Shown: positions 47,579 through 56,219, numbered from the stretch's first letter. The stretch: 64,000 bases of DNA from Hamadaea sp. (GCF_013362815.1 NZ_JABFVK010000104.1:1-64000); one strand, 5' to 3'. The notes: generated by a model not told the origin, from the sequence alone. Made by a program: numbers and translations.

Positions 47579-48364
47579 GTGGCTAGGCACCGGCGTGACG
47601 ACGACGAGTTCGCCGCGGCGGACCCGACGGTGGTGCTGCCGGCGGTCGTCCCGGCCGACCAGGACGTCGGTTTGGACATCGGCGTCGACACCGGCGAGGA
47701 ACTCCGCTCCGACACCGGCCGCGGCGTGCGTAGGGGCGGGCGTACGGTCAGCCCGCTGCTGGTCGGTGCGGGTGGTGTCGCCCTGACGCTGGTGCTGGTC
47801 GTCGGGGGCTGGGCGCTGGCCGGGGGCCACAGCGACGGGGGTGACCCGCTCGTCTACCCGTGGAGCTCCGAGTCGCCGGGACCGATCGACCTCTCGGTCA
47901 GTTTCGAGCCGACGGTTCTGCCGTCGCCGACCGTCGTCCCGTCGTCCAGTCCGAGTTCGGCCGGCCCCCGCCCGACGCGGAGCCGGTCGGCCAGCCCGAG
48001 CCCGTCGGTCTCGCCCAGCCCGTCGACGGAGTCGATCACCAGCGGAATCTCCGCCCGGGTGTTCGACTCGCGGGTGTGGCAGGATGGGTTCGTCGTCCAT
48101 TTCGCGGTCACCAACAAGACAGCGGTGGCCGCCGGCTGGCAGGTGAAGATCGTCTACTCGGCTGCCGTCGTGATCGACCAGCCTTGGAACGCCAAGGTGG
48201 ACACGAGGACCGGAACCACGATGACGTTCACCGCCGATCAACCCCTGGCGGCCGGTCAGTCGATAGACTTCGGCTTCGTCGCGTACCGGACACGCGGTGC
48301 CGACCTCGGCCTTCCGGTCACCTGCGCCATCGACGGAAAGCAGTTCCCCTGCTCGCTGACGTGA
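47579..48364 (+). CDS. Single-pass membrane protein with outer CBM2-like domain
   Basis: Protein of 261 residues. An acidic cytoplasmic N-terminus (about 1-55) precedes one membrane helix (about 60-82, LLVGAGGVALTLVLVVGGWAL). A Ser/Pro linker follows (about 105-150), then a domain of about 100 residues (VHFAVTNKTAVAAGWQVKIVY, QPWNAKVDTRTGTTMTF, SIDFGFVAYR) with the N, W and G pattern of carbohydrate-binding module family 2. It ends VTCAIDGKQFPC, a possible disulphide. No enzyme domain. GTG 47579 has GGGAGG about 10 bases upstream. Probable wall or polysaccharide contact; function unknown. Confidence 0.65.
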   Translation: MARHRRDDDEFAAADPTVVLPAVVPADQDVGLDIGVDTGEELRSDTGRGVRRGGRTVSPLLVGAGGVALTLVLVVGGWALAGGHSDGGDPLVYPWSSESPGPIDLSVSFEPTVLPSPTVVPSSSPSSAGPRPTRSRSASPSPSVSPSPSTESITSGISARVFDSRVWQDGFVVHFAVTNKTAVAAGWQVKIVYSAAVVIDQPWNAKVDTRTGTTMTFTADQPLAAGQSIDFGFVAYRTRGADLGLPVTCAIDGKQFPCSLT

Positions 48365-48411
48365 CAGCACATCCGGCGAATGCCGGACAGCGACGCCGAC
48401 CGAAGACGGAA

Positions 48412-48417
48412 TATATT
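48412..48417 (+). promoter_or_regulatory. Leaderless -10 element of the AHSA1-CBM fusion gene
   Basis: TATATT lies 7 bases before GTG 48425; no Shine-Dalgarno precedes the GTG. Confidence 0.55.
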
Positions 48418-48424
48418 TCACCTC

Positions 48425-49726
48425 GTGAGCGAGATAAGCGTTGATGTGGATCTCCCGCACCCGCCGCACCGAGTGTGGCGGGCGCTGACCGATCGCCGCG
48501 TACTCGCCACCTGGTTCATGCAGACCGATCTCGAGGCGCTGCCCGGCGCGGTCGGCCGCGCCTTCCCAAGCGGCATTCCCGGCTTCACCGGGCCGTTCGA
48601 CATCGAGGTCGTCTCGGTCGGGCCCGAGCGGCTGCTGGTCATGCGGTGGCGCGGCGACCAACTGCACGTCGAGGTGCGCTGGGAGCTTGAGGAGCTCACC
48701 GGCGGAACCCGGTTGCGGGTCAGCCAGACCGGCTTTCTCGGGGTGAACGGAACGCTCCGGCGGCGGGAACTGCGTCGTGCGTACCAGCAGCTCTTCGGGG
48801 AAGAACTGCCCGCGGTCCTGGACCGCGCCGTGACGGGCGAGCCCCGCGTGATCCCGCGCCAGCGCGTGCAGCAACCGGTGGTCGCGGCGGTGGGGGTCGA
48901 GAACGAGCTGCCCTCCGCCGCGCCGCGCGACGACCTGAGCGACCCGTCCGATCCGTGGGCGCTCAGCGACCCTTCGGTCATGGCCGGGGTTGGTCACGCG
49001 CCCACGCCCGTCGACGAGGACAGTCTCGCCACGACCGCGCCGCCGCACGGTTTCGCGGGGCGGCTCGCGACCGCGTTTCCGCTTCAGGAACGGGTACGCG
49101 CAGCGGCGATCACGGTGACCGTGGCGTTGATCGTGGTGACCGTGGGCTGGCTGTGGCTCACCCGTCCGGTGCATGTGGACGCACCGTCCGACGCTTATCC
49201 GGTGGCCACTCACGAGCCCGGAATCAACCTGCCCGCGCAGTCGCCGTTCGTGCTGCCCAGCGGTGCTCCCACCGGGGCGGGCACGGTCGCGCCGAGCACC
49301 ACCGGCACGCCGGGCGTCTCGGCGAGCCCGTCTGGATCGCCGACCGTCGAGACGTCGACCAGCGGCACCCCGCCGGTGCAGCCCGCTCTCACCGCCGAGT
49401 ACGCCACGCAGAGCTCCACCGGACTCCTCGGCTACAAGGTCGCGGTGACGGTGACCGTGCATAATCCGGGCACGTCACCCCACAGTGGCTGGACCGTCGT
49501 CCTGACCGTGCCGTCCGGTGCGACCGTGGACTCGAACTCGGGCTCGGTGCAGGTCTCGAAGTCGGGCGGGCAGGTCACGATCACGCCGAAGGACGGAAGC
49601 AAGGTCGTGAACTCCGGCAGTGACGTCGCCTTCATCGTGACGTTCAGCGGCGGTGCGCTGCTCGGCATCGGCAGCGGGGGAGTCACCGGCTGCACCGTCG
49701 ACGGCGTCACCTGCACCAAGGCCTGA
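48425..49726 (+). CDS. Fusion of AHSA1/START-like domain, membrane helix and CBM2-like outer domain
   Basis: Protein of 433 residues with an uncommon architecture. Residues about 1-150 fit the SRPBCC/AHSA1 ligand-binding fold (DVDLPHPPHRVWRALTDRRV then TWFMQTD; VRWELEELTGGTRLRVSQTGF). A disordered acidic segment, one membrane helix (about 222-245, AAITVTVALIVVTVGWLWL), a Ser/Thr/Gly/Pro linker (about 265-335) and a CBM2- or Ig-like C-terminal domain (about 340-433, AVTVTVHNPGTSPHSGWTVVL) ending CTVDGVTC follow. The cytoplasmic domain could sense a hydrophobic ligand while the outer domain binds the wall. GTG 48425 follows TATATT. Paralogous in outline to the gene before it. Confidence 0.65.
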   Translation: MSEISVDVDLPHPPHRVWRALTDRRVLATWFMQTDLEALPGAVGRAFPSGIPGFTGPFDIEVVSVGPERLLVMRWRGDQLHVEVRWELEELTGGTRLRVSQTGFLGVNGTLRRRELRRAYQQLFGEELPAVLDRAVTGEPRVIPRQRVQQPVVAAVGVENELPSAAPRDDLSDPSDPWALSDPSVMAGVGHAPTPVDEDSLATTAPPHGFAGRLATAFPLQERVRAAAITVTVALIVVTVGWLWLTRPVHVDAPSDAYPVATHEPGINLPAQSPFVLPSGAPTGAGTVAPSTTGTPGVSASPSGSPTVETSTSGTPPVQPALTAEYATQSSTGLLGYKVAVTVTVHNPGTSPHSGWTVVLTVPSGATVDSNSGSVQVSKSGGQVTITPKDGSKVVNSGSDVAFIVTFSGGALLGIGSGGVTGCTVDGVTCTKA

Positions 49727-49772
49727 ACCCCGCTGCCTTTTCGCTCCTGCGCGCTGGCCGCCCCTTCGGCCG

Positions 49773-49826
49773 CTGGATCAGGGTTCTCGGTCGAATCTTG
49801 GCAGGAATACGACCCAGATCCCTGAT
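49773..49826. repeat. Intergenic palindromic element, family B copy 2
   Basis: Shares CTGGATCAGGGTTCTCGG and TCGAATCTTGGCAGGAA with the element at 2868-2924, differing by scattered substitutions. Arms ATCAGGG and CCCTGAT remain paired. It lies between the CBM fusion gene and the tmRNA terminator. The rest of 49727-49857 shows no gene. Confidence 0.65.
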
Positions 49827-49857
49827 TCGGTGCCCAATCGGGAGTGCGGGCACGAGA

Positions 49858-49887
49858 AAGGCCCCGGACCGGGTGGTCCGGGGCCTT
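49858..49887 (-). terminator. Terminator of the tmRNA gene
   Basis: Perfect 13-bp stem (49858-49870 with 49875-49887) and a GGGT loop, starting 8 bases beyond the encoded 3-prime end of tmRNA. On the minus strand it is followed by TCTCG. Confidence 0.8.
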
Positions 49888-49894
49888 CGCCAAG

Positions 49895-50264
49895 TGGAGG
49901 TGCGGGGAATCGAACCCCGGTCCCTCGCCGCCTTGGCAGGGCTTCTCCGAGCGCAGCTCGCTGTGTCTCTCTCGGCCCCACCGATCACGCGAGCGAGTCG
50001 GTGTGACGGGCCCAGTCGCGATTGATCTCGCCGCCCCAGCCCCGCGACAGGACCGGATTGGCCAGCCTACTAACTGATGCCGGTGAACTAGGGCGTAGGC
50101 GTCCCTAGACCGACAGACCTGCTACTCGCCTCAGGCGGCGAGAGCGAGGTCAGCGCGATTAACCTTGGCGCTTATAGGTTTTCGACGTCGATTAACGAGA
50201 CGGCGTCGACTTCCTCGGCTCGCTTCTCCTGCCGCAACGTACGCGGTCGAAACCTGTCACCCCC
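49895..50264 (-). ncRNA. ssrA: Transfer-messenger RNA (tmRNA)
   Basis: Gene of 370 nt. The 5-prime GGGGGUG (from 50264) pairs with the 3-prime CACCUCC (to 49896) with one G-U; the following GACAGGUUUCGAC is the tRNA-like signature, and GGGGUUCGAUUCCCC forms the T arm. The tag frame at 50169-50131 reads AKVNRADLALAA then TGA, the protease tag added to stalled proteins. The genome does not encode the terminal CCA (CTT follows the discriminator A). Together with smpB it provides trans-translation. Confidence 0.97.
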
Positions 50265-50468
50265 AGTGAGGGCGCCGCCCGGGTGGGCGACTTCGTCAAG
50301 GTTAACGTCTGCGCGCTCGGAAGTCATCCCGTTATCCCCGTCACACCGCCCAAATCGGTAATAATACTCTGATTGCGTCAACTGGTAGGTAACGCTCAGG
50401 AAACAGCGAGGCGGCTAACTTACCGTGACGTCGGGTTCCCGATTACCGCTAGACGGAGTTTCTCAGAC
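50265..50468. other. Intergenic region between ssrA and the GT-C-like gene
   Basis: No gene seen. An AT-rich core (50358-50372) carries TATTAT on the minus strand (50366-50361) and TACTCT on the plus strand (50365-50370), candidate -10 boxes for the divergent tmRNA and membrane-protein transcripts; clear -35 boxes are not visible. Confidence 0.35.
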
Positions 50469-52181
50469 GTGACGCTCAGTGACCCTGCTCAGGCAGGCGC
50501 GAGTACCGCTGCCCAGTCGGATCGGCCCGCGAACCGGGTAGTGGCACGCTGGCTGCCCGCCGCGGTGCTCTTCCCGGTCCTGCTGATGACCCTGTGGCTG
50601 CCGCTCAACGGTGACGTCCAGTACGCCTTGGGCGGGATCGAAGCGGCGGGCCGGGGCGGCGTGAGCGTCTGGGACGTCTTCGTCGCGCGGCCGATCGCGT
50701 ACCGGCTGTTCGTGGGCGGCCTCGACGGTCTCCGGGAACTCTTCCCCGGCACCGGCTCTTGGGCGGCGAAGAACGCGATCGTCCGGTTGGAGACCGATCT
50801 CGTCATCGTGCTGATCGGGGTCGCGCTCTTCCTCGGCCTGCGCCGGTTCTGTCGGCCGTCGATCGCGTCGGTCGGCGCTCTCGCGACTACGGCGGCGCTG
50901 ATCGTCTCGCCGCCTTGGCATTTCCTGCAGCCTGACTGGGTCGCCGCGCTGGCCGGCGTACTGGCGGTCGGGGCGGCTCTCGCGCCGAAGCGGCTGTGGC
51001 TCGGCGCAGTGCTCGGCGGGTTCGCCACGTTCCTGACTCTCGCCGTGAAGCTGGCGACCGCCCCGATCGCAGCGATCGCGGTGCTTTTGATCGCGGTGCT
51101 GTGCCTGCGCCGGGCGGTCTGGACCGCGGTGGCCGCGGTCGGCTTCACCGGCCTCTGGTACGTACTGACGAAGCAGTTCCTGCCCTGGGAGTGGACCTGG
51201 TTCGCCGATCAGGCGGCGTTGGTGCACAACTCGCCGATCCACCACGCGCCCAACCTGGCCGACTTCCGGAAGTTCCGGATGGCGATGTACGACGTCATGA
51301 TCTTGAGCCCGATCGTCGTCCTCGCCCCGGCCGCGGTCGTGGTGCTGGCTCGCCGCAAACTCCGGTGGTACGCGTTGGCGATCGTGATCGCCGGGCTGTC
51401 CGTCTCGTCGGCGTACGCCCAGGGCGAGTGGTTCATGTACCACTTCGCAGTGCTTCCCGTGCTCGCGGCCGGAGTCTGGGGGGCTGCGTTCGGAGCCGAC
51501 CGGCGTGCCCGGTTGCCGCTCGGCATCGGCCTGGTGGCGGTGGCCGTCGCGAGCCAGATCCTGCTGCGCCAGCCGTACGCCTGGCGGGCGAGCCACCTCG
51601 GGTTGGTCAGCAAGGCGTACCTGGCGGTGGCGGTCGTCTTGGCGGTGGTGCTCTGGTTCGTCACCCGACGCTCCGGCCAGAACACGGATCGAACTCGCTG
51701 GTGGACGACAGCGGCGGGCACCGCCGGGGTGGTCATCGCGATGCTTCCGGCTGCCCTCCCGGCCAGCGGGTACGCGTTCACCGGCTACAACGCGACTGTC
51801 CGGATCTTCTACGGGTATCCGAAGACCACCGTGGAGGATCTCCGTTCCCAGATCGGTGCGGACACTCCGGTGCTGTATCTGACCTTCGGCAATCTCGCGT
51901 ACCGGCTCGAGAATCCGACGGCCTGCCGTTACCCCTCGCCGCAGTGGCTGCAACGCGGCGCCTACCTGCCCGCGGTTCGCGACTATCCCAGCTACGCCGA
52001 CAACCTGCGCTGCTTGACCGAGGACACGACTGCGCGCTACGTGCTGATCAATCCCGTGTGGTTCCGCGTCGCGGGATCGTCCCCGCAGGTCCGGGCGCTG
52101 CTGGCGGCCAAGTTCGACTGTTCGGACGAGGCTCGCGTGCCGGCGCCGCCCGGTCTCCTGGTCTGCCCGGCCCGAGCTTGA
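50469..52181 (+). CDS. GT-C-like polytopic membrane protein
   Basis: Protein of 570 residues with about eleven hydrophobic helices up to about residue 440 and a soluble C-terminal domain of 120 residues (GYPKTTVEDLRSQIGADTPVL onward, with Cys residues at CRYPSP, LRCLTEDT and FDCSDEARV). An early loop with NGDVQYALGG and ARPIAYRLF resembles GT-C glycosyltransferases that use polyprenyl-phosphate sugars, but the acidic catalytic motif cannot be fixed. A mannosyl- or arabinosyltransferase-like role is possible. GTG 50469 is chosen (MTLSDPAQAG); GGAG lies 12 bases upstream. Confidence 0.6.
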   Translation: MTLSDPAQAGASTAAQSDRPANRVVARWLPAAVLFPVLLMTLWLPLNGDVQYALGGIEAAGRGGVSVWDVFVARPIAYRLFVGGLDGLRELFPGTGSWAAKNAIVRLETDLVIVLIGVALFLGLRRFCRPSIASVGALATTAALIVSPPWHFLQPDWVAALAGVLAVGAALAPKRLWLGAVLGGFATFLTLAVKLATAPIAAIAVLLIAVLCLRRAVWTAVAAVGFTGLWYVLTKQFLPWEWTWFADQAALVHNSPIHHAPNLADFRKFRMAMYDVMILSPIVVLAPAAVVVLARRKLRWYALAIVIAGLSVSSAYAQGEWFMYHFAVLPVLAAGVWGAAFGADRRARLPLGIGLVAVAVASQILLRQPYAWRASHLGLVSKAYLAVAVVLAVVLWFVTRRSGQNTDRTRWWTTAAGTAGVVIAMLPAALPASGYAFTGYNATVRIFYGYPKTTVEDLRSQIGADTPVLYLTFGNLAYRLENPTACRYPSPQWLQRGAYLPAVRDYPSYADNLRCLTEDTTARYVLINPVWFRVAGSSPQVRALLAAKFDCSDEARVPAPPGLLVCPARA

Positions 52182-52213
52182 CGTCACCCGCCGACGGCCG
52201 GTAGGAACGGCGA

Positions 52214-52861
52214 GTGCGCCCGGCTGACGTCCCCATGCCCGCCGCCGTCGCGGCTCGGCCCCGCGACGATCGCGGCTATCCGGTTCTCGCGATCACGCCC
52301 TGGTCCGAGGGCCGTCCACGCTTCGCGGCCACCGGCACCGCGCGCAGCTATCTCTGCGCGGTCGAACGGCGTTGTTCCATCTGTGGTACGCCGATGGCGG
52401 CCGGACCGGTCTGGCGAGTCGTCGGCGGGGCGGAGGCGGAGGCCATCGCGACCGCGATGGCGGCCGGTCAGGCGTACCGGAACGAGGCGGCCACTGTGGA
52501 GGCTCCCGGACACCGGGACTGCATGCTGTACGCCGCCGTGGTCTGCCCCTATCTCGCCGAGCCGACCGCACGCCGGCAGCAGACGGGTTCCCAGGCGGGC
52601 ATGGCGCGCGGCGAACGTCGTGGCGCCGGTGGGGCGGTCGTCGGCTTCGCCGCCATGGAGTTCCGGTACGCCGAGGTGATGATGTTCCGGTTCGCCGACG
52701 TCGTCGAGTTCCTCCCGCACGACACCGGCGAGGAACAGTTGCCGCGGCTGGTGTCGGCAATATCGCAGTCGACCCCGGCAACGGCCGAATGCCCTGAGTA
52801 CCTCCTGTGTGACGAGGAATCGGCGACCCGCCGCTTCACCACCTATCTGGACGGTCGCTGA
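52214..52861 (+). CDS. Unknown soluble protein with CxxC motif
   Basis: Protein of 215 residues, no signal or membrane segment. CSICGTPM (about residue 54) and HRDCMLYAAVVCPYL (about residue 100) supply four cysteines and a histidine, suggesting a metal site or disulphides. The C-terminal part FRYAEVMMFRFADVVEFLPHD is beta-rich. I do not recognise a family. The start is GTG 52214 with AGGAA 6 bases upstream; 32 bases after the GT-C-like gene, so possibly in the same transcript. Confidence 0.6.
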   Translation: MRPADVPMPAAVAARPRDDRGYPVLAITPWSEGRPRFAATGTARSYLCAVERRCSICGTPMAAGPVWRVVGGAEAEAIATAMAAGQAYRNEAATVEAPGHRDCMLYAAVVCPYLAEPTARRQQTGSQAGMARGERRGAGGAVVGFAAMEFRYAEVMMFRFADVVEFLPHDTGEEQLPRLVSAISQSTPATAECPEYLLCDEESATRRFTTYLDGR

Positions 52862-52927
52862 TACCGTTCCGCTCGGCATCTGCCGACTCGAAATCCGGAT
52901 GCGGTGCCCCCTCAGCCAGGAGACTCC

Positions 52928-54820
52928 ATGCGTACTCTGCTCACTCGTCAACGTGCCGCCACCGCTGCGGTCCTCATCGCCTCGGTGGCCGTGCTGGCCG
53001 CCTGTGGCGAGAAGAAGGACCCGTCGGCCGACCCCAGCGCCTCGGCGGCCCCGGCCATCGCCGCCGGCGCGGTGCTCATCTCCGACGGCACCGCTGTCGT
53101 CCGGATCGGCGACCGCAAGGTCACCTTCCCGACGACGGTCAAGGACGCCGCCTGGTCGCCCGACGGCAGCCGGATCGCCTACGTCGACGGTGACGGCAAC
53201 ATCTCCACCAGCCGCCCCGACGGTTCGGCCCGGGCCGTGCTCACCAGCGCGAAGGCGGGCACCACGCGATCGGAGCCGACGTGGTTCGGCTACCGGGTCG
53301 TGTTCACCGAGACCGACGGCAAGGGCGTGTCCCGGCTGATGCAGGCCGGCGCGAACGGGGCGGTCGTGGCGTACTCGAAGGAGACGGTGACCCAGGCCTA
53401 CCTCGGCCCGGATCTGCCCGAGACGGGTGCCTCCCAGGCCAACGCCGTGATCAGCGCCGACCTCGTCGGCGAGACCGCCGAAGTGGCGTTCGTGGCGAAG
53501 ACCTCGAAGGGCAGCGACGTCTGGGTCATCGACGTCAACCAGCGTGAGCCGTACGGGGTGAAGATCGCCGCCGGGACGGATCCGGCACTTTCGCCCGACG
53601 GCAAGCAGGTCGCGTACGTCGGCAAGGACGGCCAGGTCGCCGTGGCCACAGTGGAGTTCGGCTACAAGAAGACGATCAAGTCCCACCCGGTCACCACCGG
53701 AGCTATGTCGCCGAGCCATCTCGTCTGGTCCGCGGACGGCCAGCGCGTGGCGTACTCGACCTCGACTGGAATCGAGAGCGTGGCCGCGGCCGGTGGTGAC
53801 AAGCAAGAGGTGTCCTCGACCCCGGGCGCGGCCGCGTACCTGCCGGTAGCCCGCGACAAGGTGACGCGAGTGACCGGCGCGGACCCGGTGGCCACCGCGA
53901 TCGCGGCCTCGAAGCTGCGGTATCCGGCCGTCAAGAAGTACATGCCGTCCGAGGCCCAGGAACCGGCGAACGGCGTCGTCCTGACCTCCGCCGCGAAACC
54001 GGAGTACGCCCTCGTCGCCGCTCAGCTGGCCTGGGCCGCGCACGGTCCGATGCTGATGACCTCGGGTCCGAGTCTGGACGCCCCGGTGGAGGCGGAGCTG
54101 AAGCGGCTCTTCGGCACGATCGACAAGTCCTACGGGAACGGCCCGACGGTGTACCTGGTCGGCGGGGAGGACGCCTTGTCGGCGGCGACCCAGCAGGCCC
54201 TCAAGAAGGCGGGCTACCAGGTCGAGCGGGTCACCGGTGCCGACCAGTACGCGGTCGCCGCCTCCGCCGCCAAGGTGACCCGATACATCGACGACGTGTT
54301 CGTCGTGGACGGCAAGGACGCGAAGCTGGCCGCCACGGTCGCCGGCGCGGGTCGCGCGGGTGGCCTCATCCTCACCGATGGTGAGACGCTGACCGACGCC
54401 GGCAAGGCGGCCCTGCAGTCGATCTACGAAGGCGCGCACGTATACGTCGTCGGAGCGGCGGCGCAGAAGGCACTGGCCGGTGGCTGGCCGGGCAAGTCGG
54501 CCAAGATCGAGGTCACTCCGGTCGCACCCGACGGCGACCTCAGCAGCGTGCTCGCCGCGCTGGCGGCCAGCCCGCGCCTCGCGGTGTTGGCCGACCCCGC
54601 CTCGCCGGTCGAGGTGGCGATCGCGGTCGCGCTCGCCCACTCGTTCGACGGTCAGCTGGTGCTGGCCACGGCGTCCGGTGTGGACGATGCGACTTCGCAG
54701 TGGCTGGTGAAGACGTCCGGGTCGATCGACACGGTGTACGTGGTCGGCGCCGGGGTGCCAGCGGCCGCCGAGACCGCCGTCGGCCAAGCGATCAGCGGCC
54801 CCCTGGGCTACACCTCCTAA
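52928..54820 (+). CDS. Lipoprotein with TolB-like propeller and cell-wall-binding repeat 2 domains
   Basis: Exported protein of 630 residues. Signal peptide with lipobox LAAC near residue 20; an N-terminal propeller-like part (about 40-300) with SPDGSRIAYVDGDGN and SPDGKQVAYVGKDGQ strands; a C-terminal part (about 305-630) with cell-wall-binding repeats, each beginning with RVTGADPVATAIA or RVTGADQYAVAA and containing VYLVGGEDAL or VYVVGAAAQ strands. CWB2 repeats bind anionic wall polymers in Firmicutes; here the protein is also lipid-anchored. GGAG lies 5 bases before ATG 52928. Confidence 0.8.
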   Translation: MRTLLTRQRAATAAVLIASVAVLAACGEKKDPSADPSASAAPAIAAGAVLISDGTAVVRIGDRKVTFPTTVKDAAWSPDGSRIAYVDGDGNISTSRPDGSARAVLTSAKAGTTRSEPTWFGYRVVFTETDGKGVSRLMQAGANGAVVAYSKETVTQAYLGPDLPETGASQANAVISADLVGETAEVAFVAKTSKGSDVWVIDVNQREPYGVKIAAGTDPALSPDGKQVAYVGKDGQVAVATVEFGYKKTIKSHPVTTGAMSPSHLVWSADGQRVAYSTSTGIESVAAAGGDKQEVSSTPGAAAYLPVARDKVTRVTGADPVATAIAASKLRYPAVKKYMPSEAQEPANGVVLTSAAKPEYALVAAQLAWAAHGPMLMTSGPSLDAPVEAELKRLFGTIDKSYGNGPTVYLVGGEDALSAATQQALKKAGYQVERVTGADQYAVAASAAKVTRYIDDVFVVDGKDAKLAATVAGAGRAGGLILTDGETLTDAGKAALQSIYEGAHVYVVGAAAQKALAGGWPGKSAKIEVTPVAPDGDLSSVLAALAASPRLAVLADPASPVEVAIAVALAHSFDGQLVLATASGVDDATSQWLVKTSGSIDTVYVVGAGVPAAAETAVGQAISGPLGYTS

Positions 54821-54832
54821 CCCCCTCTGTGC

Positions 54833-54894
54833 GTTGATCATGAACCTAGGGTCCCGACCGTCCGGCGTGTCGTGCCCGAAAGTTCATGATCAAC
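54833..54894. repeat. Palindromic element, family A copy 2
   Basis: Perfect 13-bp arms GTTGATCATGAAC (54833-54845) and its complement (54882-54894). The loop shares AGGGTCC and GGCGTGTCG with copy 1 at 12363-12426, so the two are homologous rather than chance palindromes. Confidence 0.75.
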
Positions 54895-54986
54895 TCTGTT
54901 ATGGCCTGCTCGAACCCTGGACAGCGCGGCTGGAGCGCGGGACCATCGAAGTTCCAGCCCCGCTGTTTCCGGGGAGGTGCTTGCGA

Positions 54987-55379
54987 ATGTCATACGAACT
55001 TCCACTCGCCGTTCGAGGCCTGGCCAAGTCGGTGGCGATGCCACCCGCCGGGGACGGCTGGACCCATCGGGTCGCGGCCGGAGTACAGGCCCTTCGCGAA
55101 GAACTGCTCGCCCACGTACGCGACACCGAAGGTCCCGGCGGTGCGTACGCGAAAGTGCTGCGGGACGCGCCACGGCTGGCGCCAGGCGTACAGGCGCTGG
55201 TCGAAGACCATCGAGCGATCCTCGCCGCGCTGGACGCGTCGCCTTCGGCCGAGCCGACGGACGTCGACCGCGTTCGTGAGTGGGCCCGCGACATCGTCGA
55301 AGACGTCAGCTCGCATCGCCAACGCGGCGCCAACCTGCTCTACGAGGCCTACTGCACCGACCTGGGAGAACCCGGCTAG
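54987..55379 (+). CDS. Small helical protein of unknown function
   Basis: Protein of 130 residues, predicted all-helical, with His/Glu/Asp-rich helices (LLAHVRDTE, LVEDHRAIL, SSHRQRGANLLYEAY). The spacing is faintly like hemerythrin four-helix metal proteins, but the ligand pattern is incomplete, so this stays a guess. ATG 54987 has GGGGAGG 7-8 bases upstream. Its stop overlaps the stop of the opposing MTA phosphorylase gene by 4 bases (55376-55379). Confidence 0.55.
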   Translation: MSYELPLAVRGLAKSVAMPPAGDGWTHRVAAGVQALREELLAHVRDTEGPGGAYAKVLRDAPRLAPGVQALVEDHRAILAALDASPSAEPTDVDRVREWARDIVEDVSSHRQRGANLLYEAYCTDLGEPG

Positions 55380-56179
55380 GGCAGCTCGAACGGCAGTGCC
55401 AACCCGTCCAAGGTGGACGGGCACGGGCACGTGCGCTCCGCCGGCAGCTGCGCGAGCGTCGCGAGCAGCAGGTCTCGCAACCGCTCGGTGTTCTCCCGGA
55501 AGACCCGGAAGACTTCCTCCTGCGTGACGCCGTGATCGCCCTCGACGCCGGCATCCAGATCGGTCACGAGCGCGATCGAGGTGTAGCAGAGGCCCAGTTC
55601 CCGGGCCAGCGTCGCCTCCGGCTCGCCGGTCATGTTGATCACACTGCCACCGGCAGCGGTGTAGGTACGCGACTCGGCCCGGCTGGAGAACCGCGGTCCC
55701 TCGATCACGAACATCGTCCCGCCGTCGACGATCGCGTGCTCCCGTTCCGCCGCCGTACGCAGAACCGCCGCCCGCCCGGCCGGGCAGTAGGGATCGGCAT
55801 AGTTCACGTGCACCGCGCCGACGTCATAGAAGGTGCGTACGCGCGACGCCGTGCGGTCGACCACCTGGTCCGGCAGGACGAACGTGCCCGGACCCAACTC
55901 CGGCCGGAGCCCGCCGACCGCACAGGGAGCCAGGATCTGGCGTACGCCGAGCGACCGCAGCGCCCACAGGTTGGCCCGGTAGTTGATCCGATGCGGCGGC
56001 AGGCGGTGATCGCGGCCATGACGCGGCAGGAAAGCGACGCTCCGGCCACCTACGTCTGCGATCGTGATCACATCGGACGGGTCGCCGTAAGGAGTGTCGA
56101 CTTTCTGCTCGACGGCGTCGGCGAGCAGTGCATATAGTCCTGATCCGCCGATCACTGCGAGGTCTGCGCTCCGGCTCAT
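55376..56179 (-). CDS. mtnP: S-methyl-5-prime-thioadenosine phosphorylase
   Basis: Purine-nucleoside phosphorylase-type enzyme of 267 residues that splits methylthioadenosine, a by-product of polyamine and other SAM-dependent reactions, to adenine and methylthioribose-1-P. The phosphate loop is AVIGGSGLYAL; FLPRHGRDH and the substrate motif INMTGEPEATLARELGLCYTSIA are typical. An inosine or guanosine phosphorylase of the same branch is possible. The start is ATG 56179, 7 bases after TAAGGT on the minus strand (leaderless); divergent from yqgE with 47 bases between. Confidence 0.87.
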   Translation of the reverse strand: MSRSADLAVIGGSGLYALLADAVEQKVDTPYGDPSDVITIADVGGRSVAFLPRHGRDHRLPPHRINYRANLWALRSLGVRQILAPCAVGGLRPELGPGTFVLPDQVVDRTASRVRTFYDVGAVHVNYADPYCPAGRAAVLRTAAEREHAIVDGGTMFVIEGPRFSSRAESRTYTAAGGSVINMTGEPEATLARELGLCYTSIALVTDLDAGVEGDHGVTQEEVFRVFRENTERLRDLLLATLAQLPAERTCPCPSTLDGLALPFELP

Positions 56180-56186
56180 GGAGCAG

Positions 56187-56192
56187 ACCTTA
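56187..56192 (-). promoter_or_regulatory. Leaderless -10 element of mtnP
   Basis: On the minus strand TAAGGT, then 7 bases, then ATG 56179. It lies back to back with the yqgE -10 at 56214. Confidence 0.6.
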
Positions 56193-56213
56193 TCCGCAAC
56201 CGGGGCGGACGGA

Positions 56214-56219
56214 TATGGT
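56214..56219 (+). promoter_or_regulatory. Leaderless -10 element of yqgE
   Basis: TATGGT, then 7 bases, then ATG 56227. It argues that ATG 56215, which lies inside this hexamer, is not the start. Confidence 0.6.
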
